Positions 1-8,265 of a stretch of 64,000 nt of DNA are shown in pieces; positions within the stretch are counted from its first letter, which is position 1; every line of letters starts with the position of its first letter. Source of the DNA: Flavobacterium orientale (GTDB lineage Bacteria; Bacteroidota; Bacteroidia; Flavobacteriales; Flavobacteriaceae); NCBI RefSeq assembly GCF_014638005.1, contig NZ_BMFG01000001.1:512421-576420 (forward strand). Direction: 5' to 3'. The translations under genes and the position numbers were made by a program. Under the pieces are notes generated by a model. That model saw only the letters and a program-made list of their open reading frames with translations, was not told the DNA's origin and did no database searches.

Positions 1-2
1 AT

Positions 3-1664
3 TCCGGAGAACGATTTGATTTGTTTTATCCGAGTTATGGCGACACCTATCCAAGTTTTAACGGAGCCATCGGAATGACCTATGAACAAGGAGGTATTGG
101 AGCAGGCAGAGCTGTTTCGCTTAAAAATGGCGATATTTTGACCATTCAAGATAGAATTGATCATCACAAAACAGCCATTTTAGCAGCAGTAGAGTTATCG
201 TATGTATTGAAAGAAACGTTGCGAAAAGAATTTAGAAATTATTTTAAAGACAGTCGTTCAAAACCTAAAGGAAAATACCAAACCTATGTAATTAAAAATA
301 ATTCGAAGAATTATGAATTACTAACATTATTAAATAGAAACAGAATTGAAAGCACTTTTGCCGATGAAACCCGAAAAGTATCAGGTTATCATTATCAATC
401 CAACAAAGAGAAAGCATTTACTATTGAGCCCAATGATATAATTGTTTCTGTAAATCAACCTCGTGCTGTTTTAACTCAAGTTTTGTTTGAACCACATCAC
501 AAATTGTCCGATAGTTTGTCGTATGATATTACCGCTTGGGCACTTCCTTTGGCATACGGAGTTGAGAGTTATGCATTAAAAACACCTTTGTCTTTAAAGA
601 CTAAAAGTAAGATTGATATAAAATCTAAAGAACCAAAAACTTCTGTTTATGCGTTTTATGTGCCATGGAATGATAGAATATCGGCTAGAGTTTTGAGTCA
701 ATTGCATCAAAATAAAATTAAAGTACGTTATGCCAAAAAAGACATTTTATTTGGAAATCAAAAAATTGAAAGAGGCGGACTAATTATTACCAAAGGCGAT
801 AATTCTAAAGTTGAAAATTTTGATAGTGTTGTTGCAAAATTAATACAAGAAAAATCAGATTATGCCTTGTTGGAAAGTGGTTTTGGAGAAAAAGGAGGTG
901 ACCTTGGAGGCGAAAATTATCCTTTGTTAAATGCACCGAAAGTTTTGGTTTTAGGAGGAACTGGTGTTAGCAATATTGATTTTGGACAAGTTTGGTTTTA
1001 TATGGATCAAGTGGTGGAATATCCGTTGAGTATTGTTGAGGTAGCTAATTTTAATAGAATTAATTTAGCTGATTATACCACTTTAATTATGCCTGATGGT
1101 TGGTATAATTTAACAGATACTCAGAAAAAACGAATTGATGATTTTGTGGATAGAGGCGGCAAAGTAATTGCTATTGATGGAGCTTTGAACTTTTTTGAAG
1201 ATAGAGAAGGTTATGGTTTGACGGCTTTTGCAACAGAGGATGAAAAAACAGCAGCTCAAAAAGCCAAAGAAGAGGAACAATTAAAAAACCGTTATTTAGA
1301 TTTTGAAGGTTATGAAAGAAGGTCTATTTCTAGTTTTATTCCGGGTGCCATTATTGAAAACATATTGGATAAAACACATCCTTTGGCATTTGGATTAGGA
1401 GATAATTATTTTAGTTTGAAAACTTCCTATAGAAATTTCAAATTATTAAAAAATGCTCAAAATGTGATTTATGTTCCTAAAAACTACTTGAGTTTTGGTT
1501 TTATTGGAAACAAGCTAAAAAAATCGATTGAAGATTCAGTCACATTTGCCATTGATTATAAAGGTTCCGGAAAAGTAATTTATATGATAGACAATCCTTT
1601 GTTTAGAGGATTCTGGGAAAATGGAAATTTATTATTTAGTAATGCGTTGTTTTTAGTGGATTAA
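3..1664 (+). CDS. M14-family zinc carboxypeptidase, C-terminal part (5' end outside window)
   Basis: The reading frame is open from the first full codon of the window, so the N-terminal catalytic portion and true start lie upstream. The visible start continues an M14 fold: the segment GMTYEQGG near window codon 20-30 fits the region that carries the catalytic glutamate, followed by a helix (DHHKTAILAAVELS) closing the peptidase domain. About 330 further residues form a second domain with a Rossmann-like, glutamine-amidotransferase-type pattern (VLVLGGTGVSN, DYTTLIMPDGW, DRGGKVIAIDG), as in the large exported flavobacterial M14 proteins of roughly 800 aa. Likely an exported peptidase; substrate unknown. 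The end is a normal stop 16 bp before the next gene. Family assignment is confident, function less so. Confidence 0.75.
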   Translation, partial: SGERFDLFYPSYGDTYPSFNGAIGMTYEQGGIGAGRAVSLKNGDILTIQDRIDHHKTAILAAVELSYVLKETLRKEFRNYFKDSRSKPKGKYQTYVIKNNSKNYELLTLLNRNRIESTFADETRKVSGYHYQSNKEKAFTIEPNDIIVSVNQPRAVLTQVLFEPHHKLSDSLSYDITAWALPLAYGVESYALKTPLSLKTKSKIDIKSKEPKTSVYAFYVPWNDRISARVLSQLHQNKIKVRYAKKDILFGNQKIERGGLIITKGDNSKVENFDSVVAKLIQEKSDYALLESGFGEKGGDLGGENYPLLNAPKVLVLGGTGVSNIDFGQVWFYMDQVVEYPLSIVEVANFNRINLADYTTLIMPDGWYNLTDTQKKRIDDFVDRGGKVIAIDGALNFFEDREGYGLTAFATEDEKTAAQKAKEEEQLKNRYLDFEGYERRSISSFIPGAIIENILDKTHPLAFGLGDNYFSLKTSYRNFKLLKNAQNVIYVPKNYLSFGFIGNKLKKSIEDSVTFAIDYKGSGKVIYMIDNPLFRGFWENGNLLFSNALFLVD

Positions 1665-1680
1665 TTTTAATCTAAAATTT

Positions 1681-2706
1681 ATGAGAAAGAAAACACTATG
1701 TTCTTTAGGATGCTTTTTTTTGTTTTTATTCGGATTTTCGCAAACCGTTCAAGAGAGAATAGATCAAGGTGTTGCTCTGCACGAAGAAGGTAAATATAAA
1801 GAAGCCATACAAGTTTATGAGAGCATCTTAAAGGATGATTCCAAAAATGCTGATGCAAATTATGAAATAGCTTTAACTTATTCATCAATAAAAGAATATG
1901 AGAAAGCAATTAAACATTGTGATGTTGTTATAAAATCCAAGTCTGAAATAAGTCATTTAGCATATTTGGTTAAGGGAGCTTGTGAAGATTACCTCGGTAA
2001 ACCGGAAAAAGCAATAAAAACTTTTCAACAAGGAATAAAGTTCAATTCTGATTATCATCAACTATATTATAGTTTAGCTCTGACATCCTATAACCTTCGA
2101 AAATTTGACGATGCGGAATTGGCATTAATAAGCGGAATAAAAGTAAATCCTTTTCATTCCAGTAGTCACATGTTACTGGGTTATTTGAAAAATGATCAAA
2201 AAGAAATAAGTACATCGTTACTTTCCTTATTTTACTTTTTGATTTTAGAGCCAACGGGTAATAGAGCTGAACAGGTATTTAAACTGATTAAACAACAACA
2301 AAATCGAACTATTCGCAGAGAAGACAGTAAAAACATTACTATAAATATCAATTCTAATTTTGATAAAAATGATTTTGGAACTGCAGAAATGATGTTGTCC
2401 TTATTAGAAGCAGCCAAAACAACAGAAGTCAATGAAAATAAGTCTGAATTTGAAATTTTTTCGGATTCAAATGCTTCTTTTTTTAAAATTTTAGGCGAGC
2501 AACGCAAAGATAAAAAAGGGTTCTATTGGGATTTTTATGTAGATTTTTTCTACGAGTTAGTTCAAGATAAACCGATGTATGAAGCATTTTCAAATCAAAT
2601 TTATCAAACTAAAAATGATCCTGATAACAAACAATGGTTGATTGATAATCCAATTCAAATTGAAAAATTATATTTTTGGTTGAAAACATATAAAGTGAAG
2701 ATTTGA
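1681..2706 (+). CDS. Secreted tetratricopeptide-repeat protein
   Basis: A 341-aa protein with a Sec signal peptide (MRKKTLCSLGCFFLFLFGFSQ, cleavage likely after FSQ). Residues about 25-165 contain at least four TPR units, recognisable by A-x-x-x-Y-x-x-A/G spacing (GVALHEEGKYKEAI, YEIALTYSSIKEYEKAI, GACEDYLGKPEKAI, YSLALTSYNLRKFDDAE). The second half is alpha-helical with no recognised motif. TPR modules mediate protein-protein contacts, so this is probably a periplasmic scaffold. It follows the carboxypeptidase gene by 16 bp on the same strand and could be cotranscribed. No specific partner can be named. Confidence 0.7.
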   Translation: MRKKTLCSLGCFFLFLFGFSQTVQERIDQGVALHEEGKYKEAIQVYESILKDDSKNADANYEIALTYSSIKEYEKAIKHCDVVIKSKSEISHLAYLVKGACEDYLGKPEKAIKTFQQGIKFNSDYHQLYYSLALTSYNLRKFDDAELALISGIKVNPFHSSSHMLLGYLKNDQKEISTSLLSLFYFLILEPTGNRAEQVFKLIKQQQNRTIRREDSKNITININSNFDKNDFGTAEMMLSLLEAAKTTEVNENKSEFEIFSDSNASFFKILGEQRKDKKGFYWDFYVDFFYELVQDKPMYEAFSNQIYQTKNDPDNKQWLIDNPIQIEKLYFWLKTYKVKI

Positions 2707-2757
2707 TTATTTGATTACTCGTTGAGTTGTCAATTTTTACATCCAAAAAAATGTCAT

Positions 2758-2799
2758 AATGTCATATTTTTTCTGATGCGTCAGTTAAAATATGACATT
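2758..2799. repeat. 42-bp dyad upstream of dnaK
   Basis: Two perfect 13-bp arms (AATGTCATATTTT at 2758-2770 and its complement at 2787-2799) flank a nearly perfect inner palindrome CTGATGCGTCAG (2773-2784). The left arm also overlaps a direct repeat of ATGTCAT at 2751-2757 and 2759-2765. No run of T follows, so it does not look like a simple terminator. It lies 20 bp upstream of a sigma54-like promoter and fits an activator or repressor operator for dnaK. The structure is seen directly; the role is inferred. Confidence 0.6.
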
Positions 2800-2818
2800 T
2801 GTTTTTGATTTCCGTAGT

Positions 2819-2834
2819 TGGCACAATCCTTGTC
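2819..2834 (+). promoter_or_regulatory. Sigma54-like -24/-12 promoter of dnaK
   Basis: TGGCAC, 5 bp, TTGTC matches the RpoN consensus TGGCAC-N5-TTGCW at all positions except the -12 C and the last base, with the required GG-to-G spacing. The predicted start would be near 2845, leaving a leader of about 47 nt before the dnaK ATG. The ordinary Bacteroidota pair TTTG / TAnnTTTG is not evident at a suitable distance. Promoter use is not proven by sequence. Confidence 0.5.
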
Positions 2835-2891
2835 GTTTAGCAAAACAAGTTGTAAAAAACGAATTAAAAAAAGACATCAAATAAAAAAATT

Positions 2892-4775
2892 ATGAGTAAA
2901 ATAATTGGAATCGATTTAGGAACTACCAACTCTTGTGTATCCGTTATGGAAGGTGGAGAACCGGTAGTAATTGCAAATGCTGAAGGTAAAAGAACAACCC
3001 CGTCAGTTATTGCATTTGTGGAAGGTGGCGAAATTAAAGTAGGAGATCCTGCAAAAAGACAAGCGGTGACTAATCCAACCAAAACCATTGCGTCTATCAA
3101 ACGTTTTATGGGTAATAAATATTCTGAAAGTGCAAAAGAAGCCGGAAACGTTGCTTACAAAGTAGTTAAAGGTGACAATGATACACCACGTGTTGATATT
3201 GACGGCCGTTTGTATACGCCACAAGAATTGTCAGCCATGACACTTCAAAAAATGAAAAAAACAGCTGAGGATTATTTAGGTCAAACAGTAACCGAAGCGG
3301 TTATTACTGTTCCTGCTTATTTTAATGATGCTCAACGTCAAGCTACAAAAGAAGCAGGTGAAATTGCAGGCTTAAAAGTTATGCGTATTATCAACGAACC
3401 AACAGCTGCTGCGTTAGCTTATGGTTTGGATAAAGCTGGTAAAGATCAAAAAATTGCAGTTTACGATTTAGGTGGAGGTACATTTGATATTTCTGTACTT
3501 GAATTAGGTGATGGCGTTTTTGAAGTATTATCAACAAATGGAGATACTCATTTAGGTGGTGACGATTTTGACCAAGTAATCATCGATTGGTTGGCAAATG
3601 ATTTCAACAGCGAAGAAGGTGTTGATTTACGTAAAGACCCAATGGCATTGCAACGTTTGAAAGAAGCAGCTGAAAAAGCTAAGATTGAATTATCATCTTC
3701 TACGCAAACAGAAATCAACTTGCCGTATGTTACGGCTACAGCAAGCGGACCAAAACACTTAGTAAAAACATTAACCAGAGCTAAATTTGAGCAATTGGCT
3801 GAAACTTTAGTAAGACGTTCTATGGAACCTGTTGCTAAAGCATTGAAAGATGCAGGTTTGTCAACATCAGATATTGATGAAGTAATCCTTGTAGGTGGTT
3901 CAACAAGAATGCCGGTTATTCAAGAACAAGTTGAAAAATTCTTCGGAAAAAAACCATCAAAAGGTGTAAATCCTGATGAGGTGGTTGCAGTTGGTGCAGC
4001 TATTCAAGGTGGTGTTTTAACCGGTGATGTAAAAGATGTATTGTTGTTAGACGTTACACCTTTATCATTAGGAATTGAAACAATGGGAAGTGTAATGACC
4101 AAATTAATTGAGTCGAATACAACTATTCCAACCAAAAAATCACAAGTTTTCTCTACAGCGGCTGATAACCAACCATCGGTTGAAATTCACGTGTTGCAAG
4201 GAGAAAGACCAATGGCAAATGACAACAAAACAATTGGTCGTTTCCATTTAGACGGAATTCCGCCAGCTCCAAGAGGTGTTCCGCAAATTGAAGTAACGTT
4301 TGACATTGATGCCAATGGTATCATCAAAGTTTCAGCAACAGACAAAGGAACCGGAAAATCACACGATATTCGTATTGAAGCTTCTTCAGGATTAACTCCG
4401 GAAGAAATCGAAAGAATGAAAAAAGAAGCGGAAATTAATGCAGAAGCAGATAAAATCGCTAAAGAAAAAGTGGATAAATTGAACGAAGCAGACGGAATGA
4501 TTTTCCAAACTGAAAGTCAATTAAAAGAATACGGAGATAAATTGTCAGATGCTAACAAGCAATCAATCGAAGCAGCTTTAAACGAGTTGAAAGCAGCTTA
4601 TGAGACAAAAGAAATTACCATGATTCAACCAGCTTTAGACAAAATCAACGAAGCTTGGAAAAATGCTTCAGAAGAAATTTATAAAACACAAGATGCTCAA
4701 GGAGCTCAGCAAGCTGAACCGGCAAATGCAGGTGGTGATCAAACACAAGATGTTGACTTCGAAGAAGTGAAATAA
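2892..4775 (+). CDS. dnaK: Chaperone DnaK (Hsp70)
   Basis: A 627-aa Hsp70: an ATP-driven cytoplasmic chaperone that binds exposed hydrophobic segments together with DnaJ and GrpE. All ATPase signatures are present: phosphate 1 loop [14 protein letters not shown] at the N-terminus, phosphate 2 loop [12 protein letters not shown], and adenosine motif [11 protein letters not shown]. The linker [16 protein letters not shown] leads to a complete substrate-binding domain, and the C-terminus ends in acidic DFEEVK, as is usual for bacterial DnaK. Length is standard. dnaJ and grpE are not adjacent; the gene stands alone behind the dyad and sigma54-like promoter and ends at a strong terminator shared with convergent blh. 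Confidence 0.98.
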   Translation: MSKIIGIDLGTTNSCVSVMEGGEPVVIANAEGKRTTPSVIAFVEGGEIKVGDPAKRQAVTNPTKTIASIKRFMGNKYSESAKEAGNVAYKVVKGDNDTPRVDIDGRLYTPQELSAMTLQKMKKTAEDYLGQTVTEAVITVPAYFNDAQRQATKEAGEIAGLKVMRIINEPTAAALAYGLDKAGKDQKIAVYDLGGGTFDISVLELGDGVFEVLSTNGDTHLGGDDFDQVIIDWLANDFNSEEGVDLRKDPMALQRLKEAAEKAKIELSSSTQTEINLPYVTATASGPKHLVKTLTRAKFEQLAETLVRRSMEPVAKALKDAGLSTSDIDEVILVGGSTRMPVIQEQVEKFFGKKPSKGVNPDEVVAVGAAIQGGVLTGDVKDVLLLDVTPLSLGIETMGSVMTKLIESNTTIPTKKSQVFSTAADNQPSVEIHVLQGERPMANDNKTIGRFHLDGIPPAPRGVPQIEVTFDIDANGIIKVSATDKGTGKSHDIRIEASSGLTPEEIERMKKEAEINAEADKIAKEKVDKLNEADGMIFQTESQLKEYGDKLSDANKQSIEAALNELKAAYETKEITMIQPALDKINEAWKNASEEIYKTQDAQGAQQAEPANAGGDQTQDVDFEEVK

Positions 4776-4792
4776 TTTCTCTATTATAAAGA

Positions 4793-4825
4793 CAAAAAAG
4801 CGAACTAATTTAGTTCGCTTTTTTT
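4793..4825. terminator. Bidirectional terminator between dnaK and blh
   Basis: AAAAAAGCGAACTAA pairs with TTAGTTCGCTTTTTT, giving a stem with A/T tracts on both sides. It serves dnaK on the + strand and, overlapping its last codons, the convergent blh gene on the - strand. Confidence 0.85.
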
Positions 4826-5704
4826 GTTTTTAAACATTGTCACAATCACCCAAACATGCGGAAAAGTGATGGCTGCTAAAATTGAAAAAAATAAAGCATC
4901 AAAAAAGTAGTCGTTTCTAAAAATAAAGTATAGTGTAAAAATTCCTGCAATTGAAATAATCCAATATACGAATGCAGACTTTAAATAGGCTTTAAAATTC
5001 TCAAATGAAAAAGAGCCATACAGAAAATCAATTTGATCTTTCATCGATGGAATGCTATGCCATAATATAAAGTACAACGTAAATCCCCAGATAAGTGTCG
5101 ATGTTTTAAAAATGATAGCAAAAACTAATAAGAACAATAATTCTTGCAATATAGTCTTTTGAAATTTTTTTAAACTTATAAATTTCACAATGCATAGTGT
5201 TAGAAAGCAACCTAATGAAAAATAAAAAAAGCTTGTGATGAATTCATGAGGAATAGTTATGTTAGAAATAGCAGAAACAATTCTTTGGACTTCATTGATG
5301 TGAAAAATGAATAACATACTTAATATGAGTAATCCATAGAAAAGATGAAATAATAAGTTAATAGGTTTGTTCCCATCAGACAATTCAATTTGCCAATGTT
5401 GCTCTCCAAAATGATAACCACTAACTAAAATGAATAAGAGCAAAGCTATGATTGGGATAAAATAAAATAATAGGGCACCAATCAAAACTACAATTGCATA
5501 ATATGACAAAATTTTATAGAAAGTAACACCATTATTTCTTGATTTTGATTTGTTAATAAGTAGTATGTCATTAGCTCCATGAAGTATCCCAAATGAAAAA
5601 ATTAAAATAAATCCTATAATTATTTGAATTCGATTATCAAAAAATGAATTTATCCATAATCCCAAAAAGCTTGCAACAATTGAGAAATTAGTAATTTTTG
5701 ACAT
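4805..5704 (-). CDS. blh: Beta-carotene 15,15'-dioxygenase, Brp/Blh family
   Basis: A 299-aa integral membrane enzyme that cleaves beta-carotene into two retinal molecules, the chromophore of the rhodopsin encoded next door. The iron-binding histidine motifs of the family are visible: ILHGANDILL in the first third, YHFGEQHWQ, LWHSIPS, and FPHVWVI near the C-terminus. About eight hydrophobic helices span the protein. I chose the ATG at 5704 (MSKITNF); a longer frame opens only with TTG at 5734. It diverges from the proteorhodopsin gene across a 108-bp spacer, a common arrangement in marine and freshwater flavobacteria. The assignment rests on both motifs and neighbour. Confidence 0.92.
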   Translation of the reverse strand: MSKITNFSIVASFLGLWINSFFDNRIQIIIGFILIFSFGILHGANDILLINKSKSRNNGVTFYKILSYYAIVVLIGALLFYFIPIIALLLFILVSGYHFGEQHWQIELSDGNKPINLLFHLFYGLLILSMLFIFHINEVQRIVSAISNITIPHEFITSFFYFSLGCFLTLCIVKFISLKKFQKTILQELLFLLVFAIIFKTSTLIWGFTLYFILWHSIPSMKDQIDFLYGSFSFENFKAYLKSAFVYWIISIAGIFTLYFIFRNDYFFDALFFSILAAITFPHVWVIVTMFKNKKSELN

Positions 5705-5812
5705 AGTTATTAAATTTTGTTTAAAATTAATCAAAAAAAATTAAACAAAAAGTATTATTATTTGTTTAATGTTTTATAAATTTGTTTAAACAAAATTAAA
5801 AAACAAAATTCT
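5705..5812. promoter_or_regulatory. Divergent blh/proteorhodopsin control region with repeated TTTGTTTAA words
   Basis: This 108-bp spacer carries the 9-mer TTTGTTTAA at 5716-5724, 5761-5769 and 5781-5789, and its complement TTAAACAAA at 5741-5749 and 5786-5794. The last two overlap into a perfect 14-bp palindrome. The copies at 5741, 5761 and 5781 are exactly 20 bp apart, about two helical turns. A perfect -7 box TAAATTTG (5777-5784) points toward the rhodopsin gene, but no -33 TTTG lies at the usual 17-23 bp; the repeat at 5761 sits only 12 bp upstream. This suggests an activated, shared, possibly light-responsive promoter. Regulator unknown. Confidence 0.6.
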
Positions 5813-6538
5813 ATGAAAAATTTTATGTTAGTTGCGGACTTAGTTCCGAAGTTGGACCCTACTGATTATGTGGGCTTTACTTTTTTTGTTGGCTGTATGG
5901 CTATGATGGCTGCATCAGCTTTTTTCTTTCTGTCATTGAGTCAATTTGACAAAAAATGGCGTACTTCAGTTTTAGTTTCCGGCTTGATTACATTCATTGC
6001 CGCAGTTCATTATTTTTATATGAGAGATTATTGGGCAGCACACATGGAATCTCCTACATTTTTTAGATATGTAGATTGGGTGTTAACTGTGCCATTAATG
6101 TGTCTTGAGTTTTATTTAATTCTAAAAATTGCAGGAGCTAAACAATCTTTATTATGGCGAATGATTGGTTTTTCAATCATTATGTTAGTAACAGGTTATT
6201 TTGGTGAAGCAGTAGATAGAGACAATGCAGCTCTTTGGGGATTCATCTCAGGTGTGGCTTACTTTGTAATTGTATATGATATTTGGTTAGGTTCTGCTGC
6301 CAAATTAGCCAAAGAAGCCGGAGGAGATGTTTTAGCAGCTCATAAGATTTTATGTTGGTTTGTATTAGTAGGATGGTCTATTTATCCATTGGGATATATG
6401 CTAGGAACAGACGGTTGGTATAGCGGTTTACATGGTTTAAATTTAAATATTGATGTAGTTTACAACATTGCCGATGCCATCAATAAAATTGGTTTTGGTT
6501 TGGTAATTTATTCACTTGCAGTTAAATCAAGTAAGTAA
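5813..6538 (+). CDS. Green-light-absorbing proteorhodopsin, DTE-type proton pump
   Basis: A 241-aa seven-helix retinal protein that exports protons in light. Helix C shows RYVDWVLTVPLMCLEF: Asp88 (Schiff base counter-ion), Thr92 and Glu99 (proton donor) form the DTE set of proton pumps rather than the NDQ set of sodium pumps. Met96 lies at the spectral tuning site (105 in the reference protein), a green-tuned state; a Gln there would shift it to blue. His66 matches the conserved helix-B histidine, Arg85 the helix-C arginine, Asp221 the second counter-ion and Lys225 (ADAINKIGFG) the retinal lysine. It pairs with divergent blh and ends in its own terminator. Essential residues are all intact. 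Confidence 0.96.
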   Translation: MKNFMLVADLVPKLDPTDYVGFTFFVGCMAMMAASAFFFLSLSQFDKKWRTSVLVSGLITFIAAVHYFYMRDYWAAHMESPTFFRYVDWVLTVPLMCLEFYLILKIAGAKQSLLWRMIGFSIIMLVTGYFGEAVDRDNAALWGFISGVAYFVIVYDIWLGSAAKLAKEAGGDVLAAHKILCWFVLVGWSIYPLGYMLGTDGWYSGLHGLNLNIDVVYNIADAINKIGFGLVIYSLAVKSSK

Positions 6539-6557
6539 CTAACAATTTTATCGTTTG

Positions 6558-6590
6558 AAAAACCGAGTTATTCTGTAACTCGGTTTTTTT
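6558..6590 (+). terminator. Terminator after proteorhodopsin
   Basis: AAACCGAGTTA and TAACTCGGTTT form an 11-bp stem around TTCTG, followed by a T run. Confidence 0.9.
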
Positions 6591-6654
6591 ATTCCTATTT
6601 ATTTTTAATATAATTATTAAAAATTTTATAACTTTATTGTGAAAAATAAAGGAA

Positions 6655-7329
6655 ATGAATAAAGATAAAATCCTTTTACAACTTTTTTTGATTGTTGCTT
6701 TGATAGAAATCACAGCAGAATATTTTAGGATTTTACCTTTAATTTATATTTTCAAGCCTGCAATCTCTATTATCATAATTTTACTTTATTGGAAGAATTC
6801 TCAAAAAAGAGAACTACTCTTTTTTCTAACAATTGGAACTTCTTTAGTTACTAATGTGTTATTCATTCCCAATCAATACAATTTGATTTTTATAGCTTTA
6901 GTTGTTTTTGTGCTGCATCGAATAATTACTATTTATTACATCCTAAAAGTTAAAGCAATAAAAGATTATGTTCCAATTATTTTGGCATCAATACCTTTTA
7001 TGTTTCTGTTTTTTTATATTTTTTTTGATACCGAATTAGTTTCTAAAAAAATATACATCATTCTCATAATTCACAATATTTTAATATCTCTTTTGGGAGG
7101 CATCGCTCTTGCTGATTATATTATGAATCATTCCACATTTAGTTATTGGTTGCTAATATGCGTTATTTCATTTGTAACGCTTCATTTTATTATATTTTTG
7201 GAGAAATTTTACATTGATCTTTTGATATTCAGGCCAATAGCTATGTCGTTGAATATCTTTGCTTATTTTGCTTTTTATAAATTTATTATTGATATAGAAA
7301 AATCAGAATCTATATATTTAAAAGGATAA
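6655..7329 (+). CDS. Polytopic membrane protein, function unknown
   Basis: A 224-aa protein that is hydrophobic almost throughout, with seven or eight predicted membrane helices and few polar residues. The order (FKPAISIIIILLYW, then a second helix pair with NVLFIPNQYNL) weakly resembles the YhhN/TMEM86 lysoplasmalogenase family, but the characteristic charged motif of that family is not clear, so I leave it unnamed. It starts 117 bp after the rhodopsin stop, beyond a terminator, so it is probably transcribed separately. The composition is AT-rich, like its neighbours. Confidence 0.6.
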   Translation: MNKDKILLQLFLIVALIEITAEYFRILPLIYIFKPAISIIIILLYWKNSQKRELLFFLTIGTSLVTNVLFIPNQYNLIFIALVVFVLHRIITIYYILKVKAIKDYVPIILASIPFMFLFFYIFFDTELVSKKIYIILIIHNILISLLGGIALADYIMNHSTFSYWLLICVISFVTLHFIIFLEKFYIDLLIFRPIAMSLNIFAYFAFYKFIIDIEKSESIYLKG

Positions 7330-7345
7330 TATTTTGCCTAAAAAA

Positions 7346-8257
7346 TCAAATAATTATTGATTTTCCATTACTGGTTTTCGTGTCGTTATTTAAATGAAAA
7401 TCAATTCGTCCTAAATTGATTCCATAACAACCTACTTGATTTACCAGTACTTTTTCTCCATTTAAATTGTCAAAAACAGAAGGTTTGTCCAAAAATGTAT
7501 GTGTATGGCCGCCAATAATTAAGTCAATATCTTTTGTTTTTTGAGCCAATAAAGCATCACAAATTTTATTGGGTTCATTTTTATATTGATAGCCAATATG
7601 AGAAAGGCAAATTACAATGTCGCACTTCTCTTGGTTTTTTAAAATGGAAACCATGTCTTGAGAAATTTCAACAGGATCATTATATATGGTTTCTTTGTAT
7701 AGTTTTTTATCAACCAAACCTGCCAATTCCACTCCTAATCCAAAAACGCCTACTTTAATTCCGTTTTTATGAAACACGTGATAGGGTTTCACAAAACCGT
7801 CCATTATAGTGTTTTTAAAATCATAATTAGCAGAGATAAATTTAAAATTGGCATGCGGAACTTGAGCTGCTAAGCCTTCAATGCCATTGTCAAATTCGTG
7901 GTTGCCAATTGTTGTAGCATCATATCCCATCCGACTCATGAGTTTAAATTCTAATTCGCCACCAAAATAATTGTAGTAAGGTGTTCCTTGAAAACTATCA
8001 CCGGCATCCAGTAACAATACATTCGGATTTTCTTTTCGGATGTTTTCAATCAAAGCAGATCTTCGGGCAACGCCACCCATATTCGGATTTTTAGGATGAT
8101 CCGCCGGAAATGGATCGATGTGACTATGAACATCATTGGTGTGAAGTATAGTGAGGTGTTTCGATTTTAAAGAATCAAAACTGCATAAACTTGGTCCTGC
8201 AATACTAACCAATGCTGAACTTGCAATTGTGTTTTTTAGGAATGTTCTTCTTTTCAT
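7346..8257 (-). CDS. Tat-exported metallophosphatase, N-terminal half of a split 5'-nucleotidase
   Basis: A 303-aa calcineurin-like phosphoesterase matching the N-terminal domain of UshA-type 5'-nucleotidases. Metal ligands are in family order: LTILHTNDVHSH (Asp42, His44), LLDAGDSFQGTP, TTIGNHEFDNG, ICLSHIGY and IIGGHTHTFL. The N-terminus MKRRTFLKNTIASSALV is a twin-arginine signal, suggesting folded export with metal bound. I start at the ATG at 8257; the frame two codons upstream opens with TTG. It lacks the C-terminal substrate-binding domain, which is the separate upstream gene 8 bp away in the same operon. Confidence 0.85.
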   Translation of the reverse strand: MKRRTFLKNTIASSALVSIAGPSLCSFDSLKSKHLTILHTNDVHSHIDPFPADHPKNPNMGGVARRSALIENIRKENPNVLLLDAGDSFQGTPYYNYFGGELEFKLMSRMGYDATTIGNHEFDNGIEGLAAQVPHANFKFISANYDFKNTIMDGFVKPYHVFHKNGIKVGVFGLGVELAGLVDKKLYKETIYNDPVEISQDMVSILKNQEKCDIVICLSHIGYQYKNEPNKICDALLAQKTKDIDLIIGGHTHTFLDKPSVFDNLNGEKVLVNQVGCYGINLGRIDFHLNNDTKTSNGKSIII

Positions 8258-8265
8258 AGCCAATT

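Noticed and set aside
5753..5784. Ordinary -33/-7 promoter for the rhodopsin gene
   Set aside because: The -7 box TAAATTTG is perfect, but the only TTTG upstream is 12 bp away; the usual 17-23 bp gap contains none. I therefore describe the spacer as activator-dependent rather than as a standard promoter.
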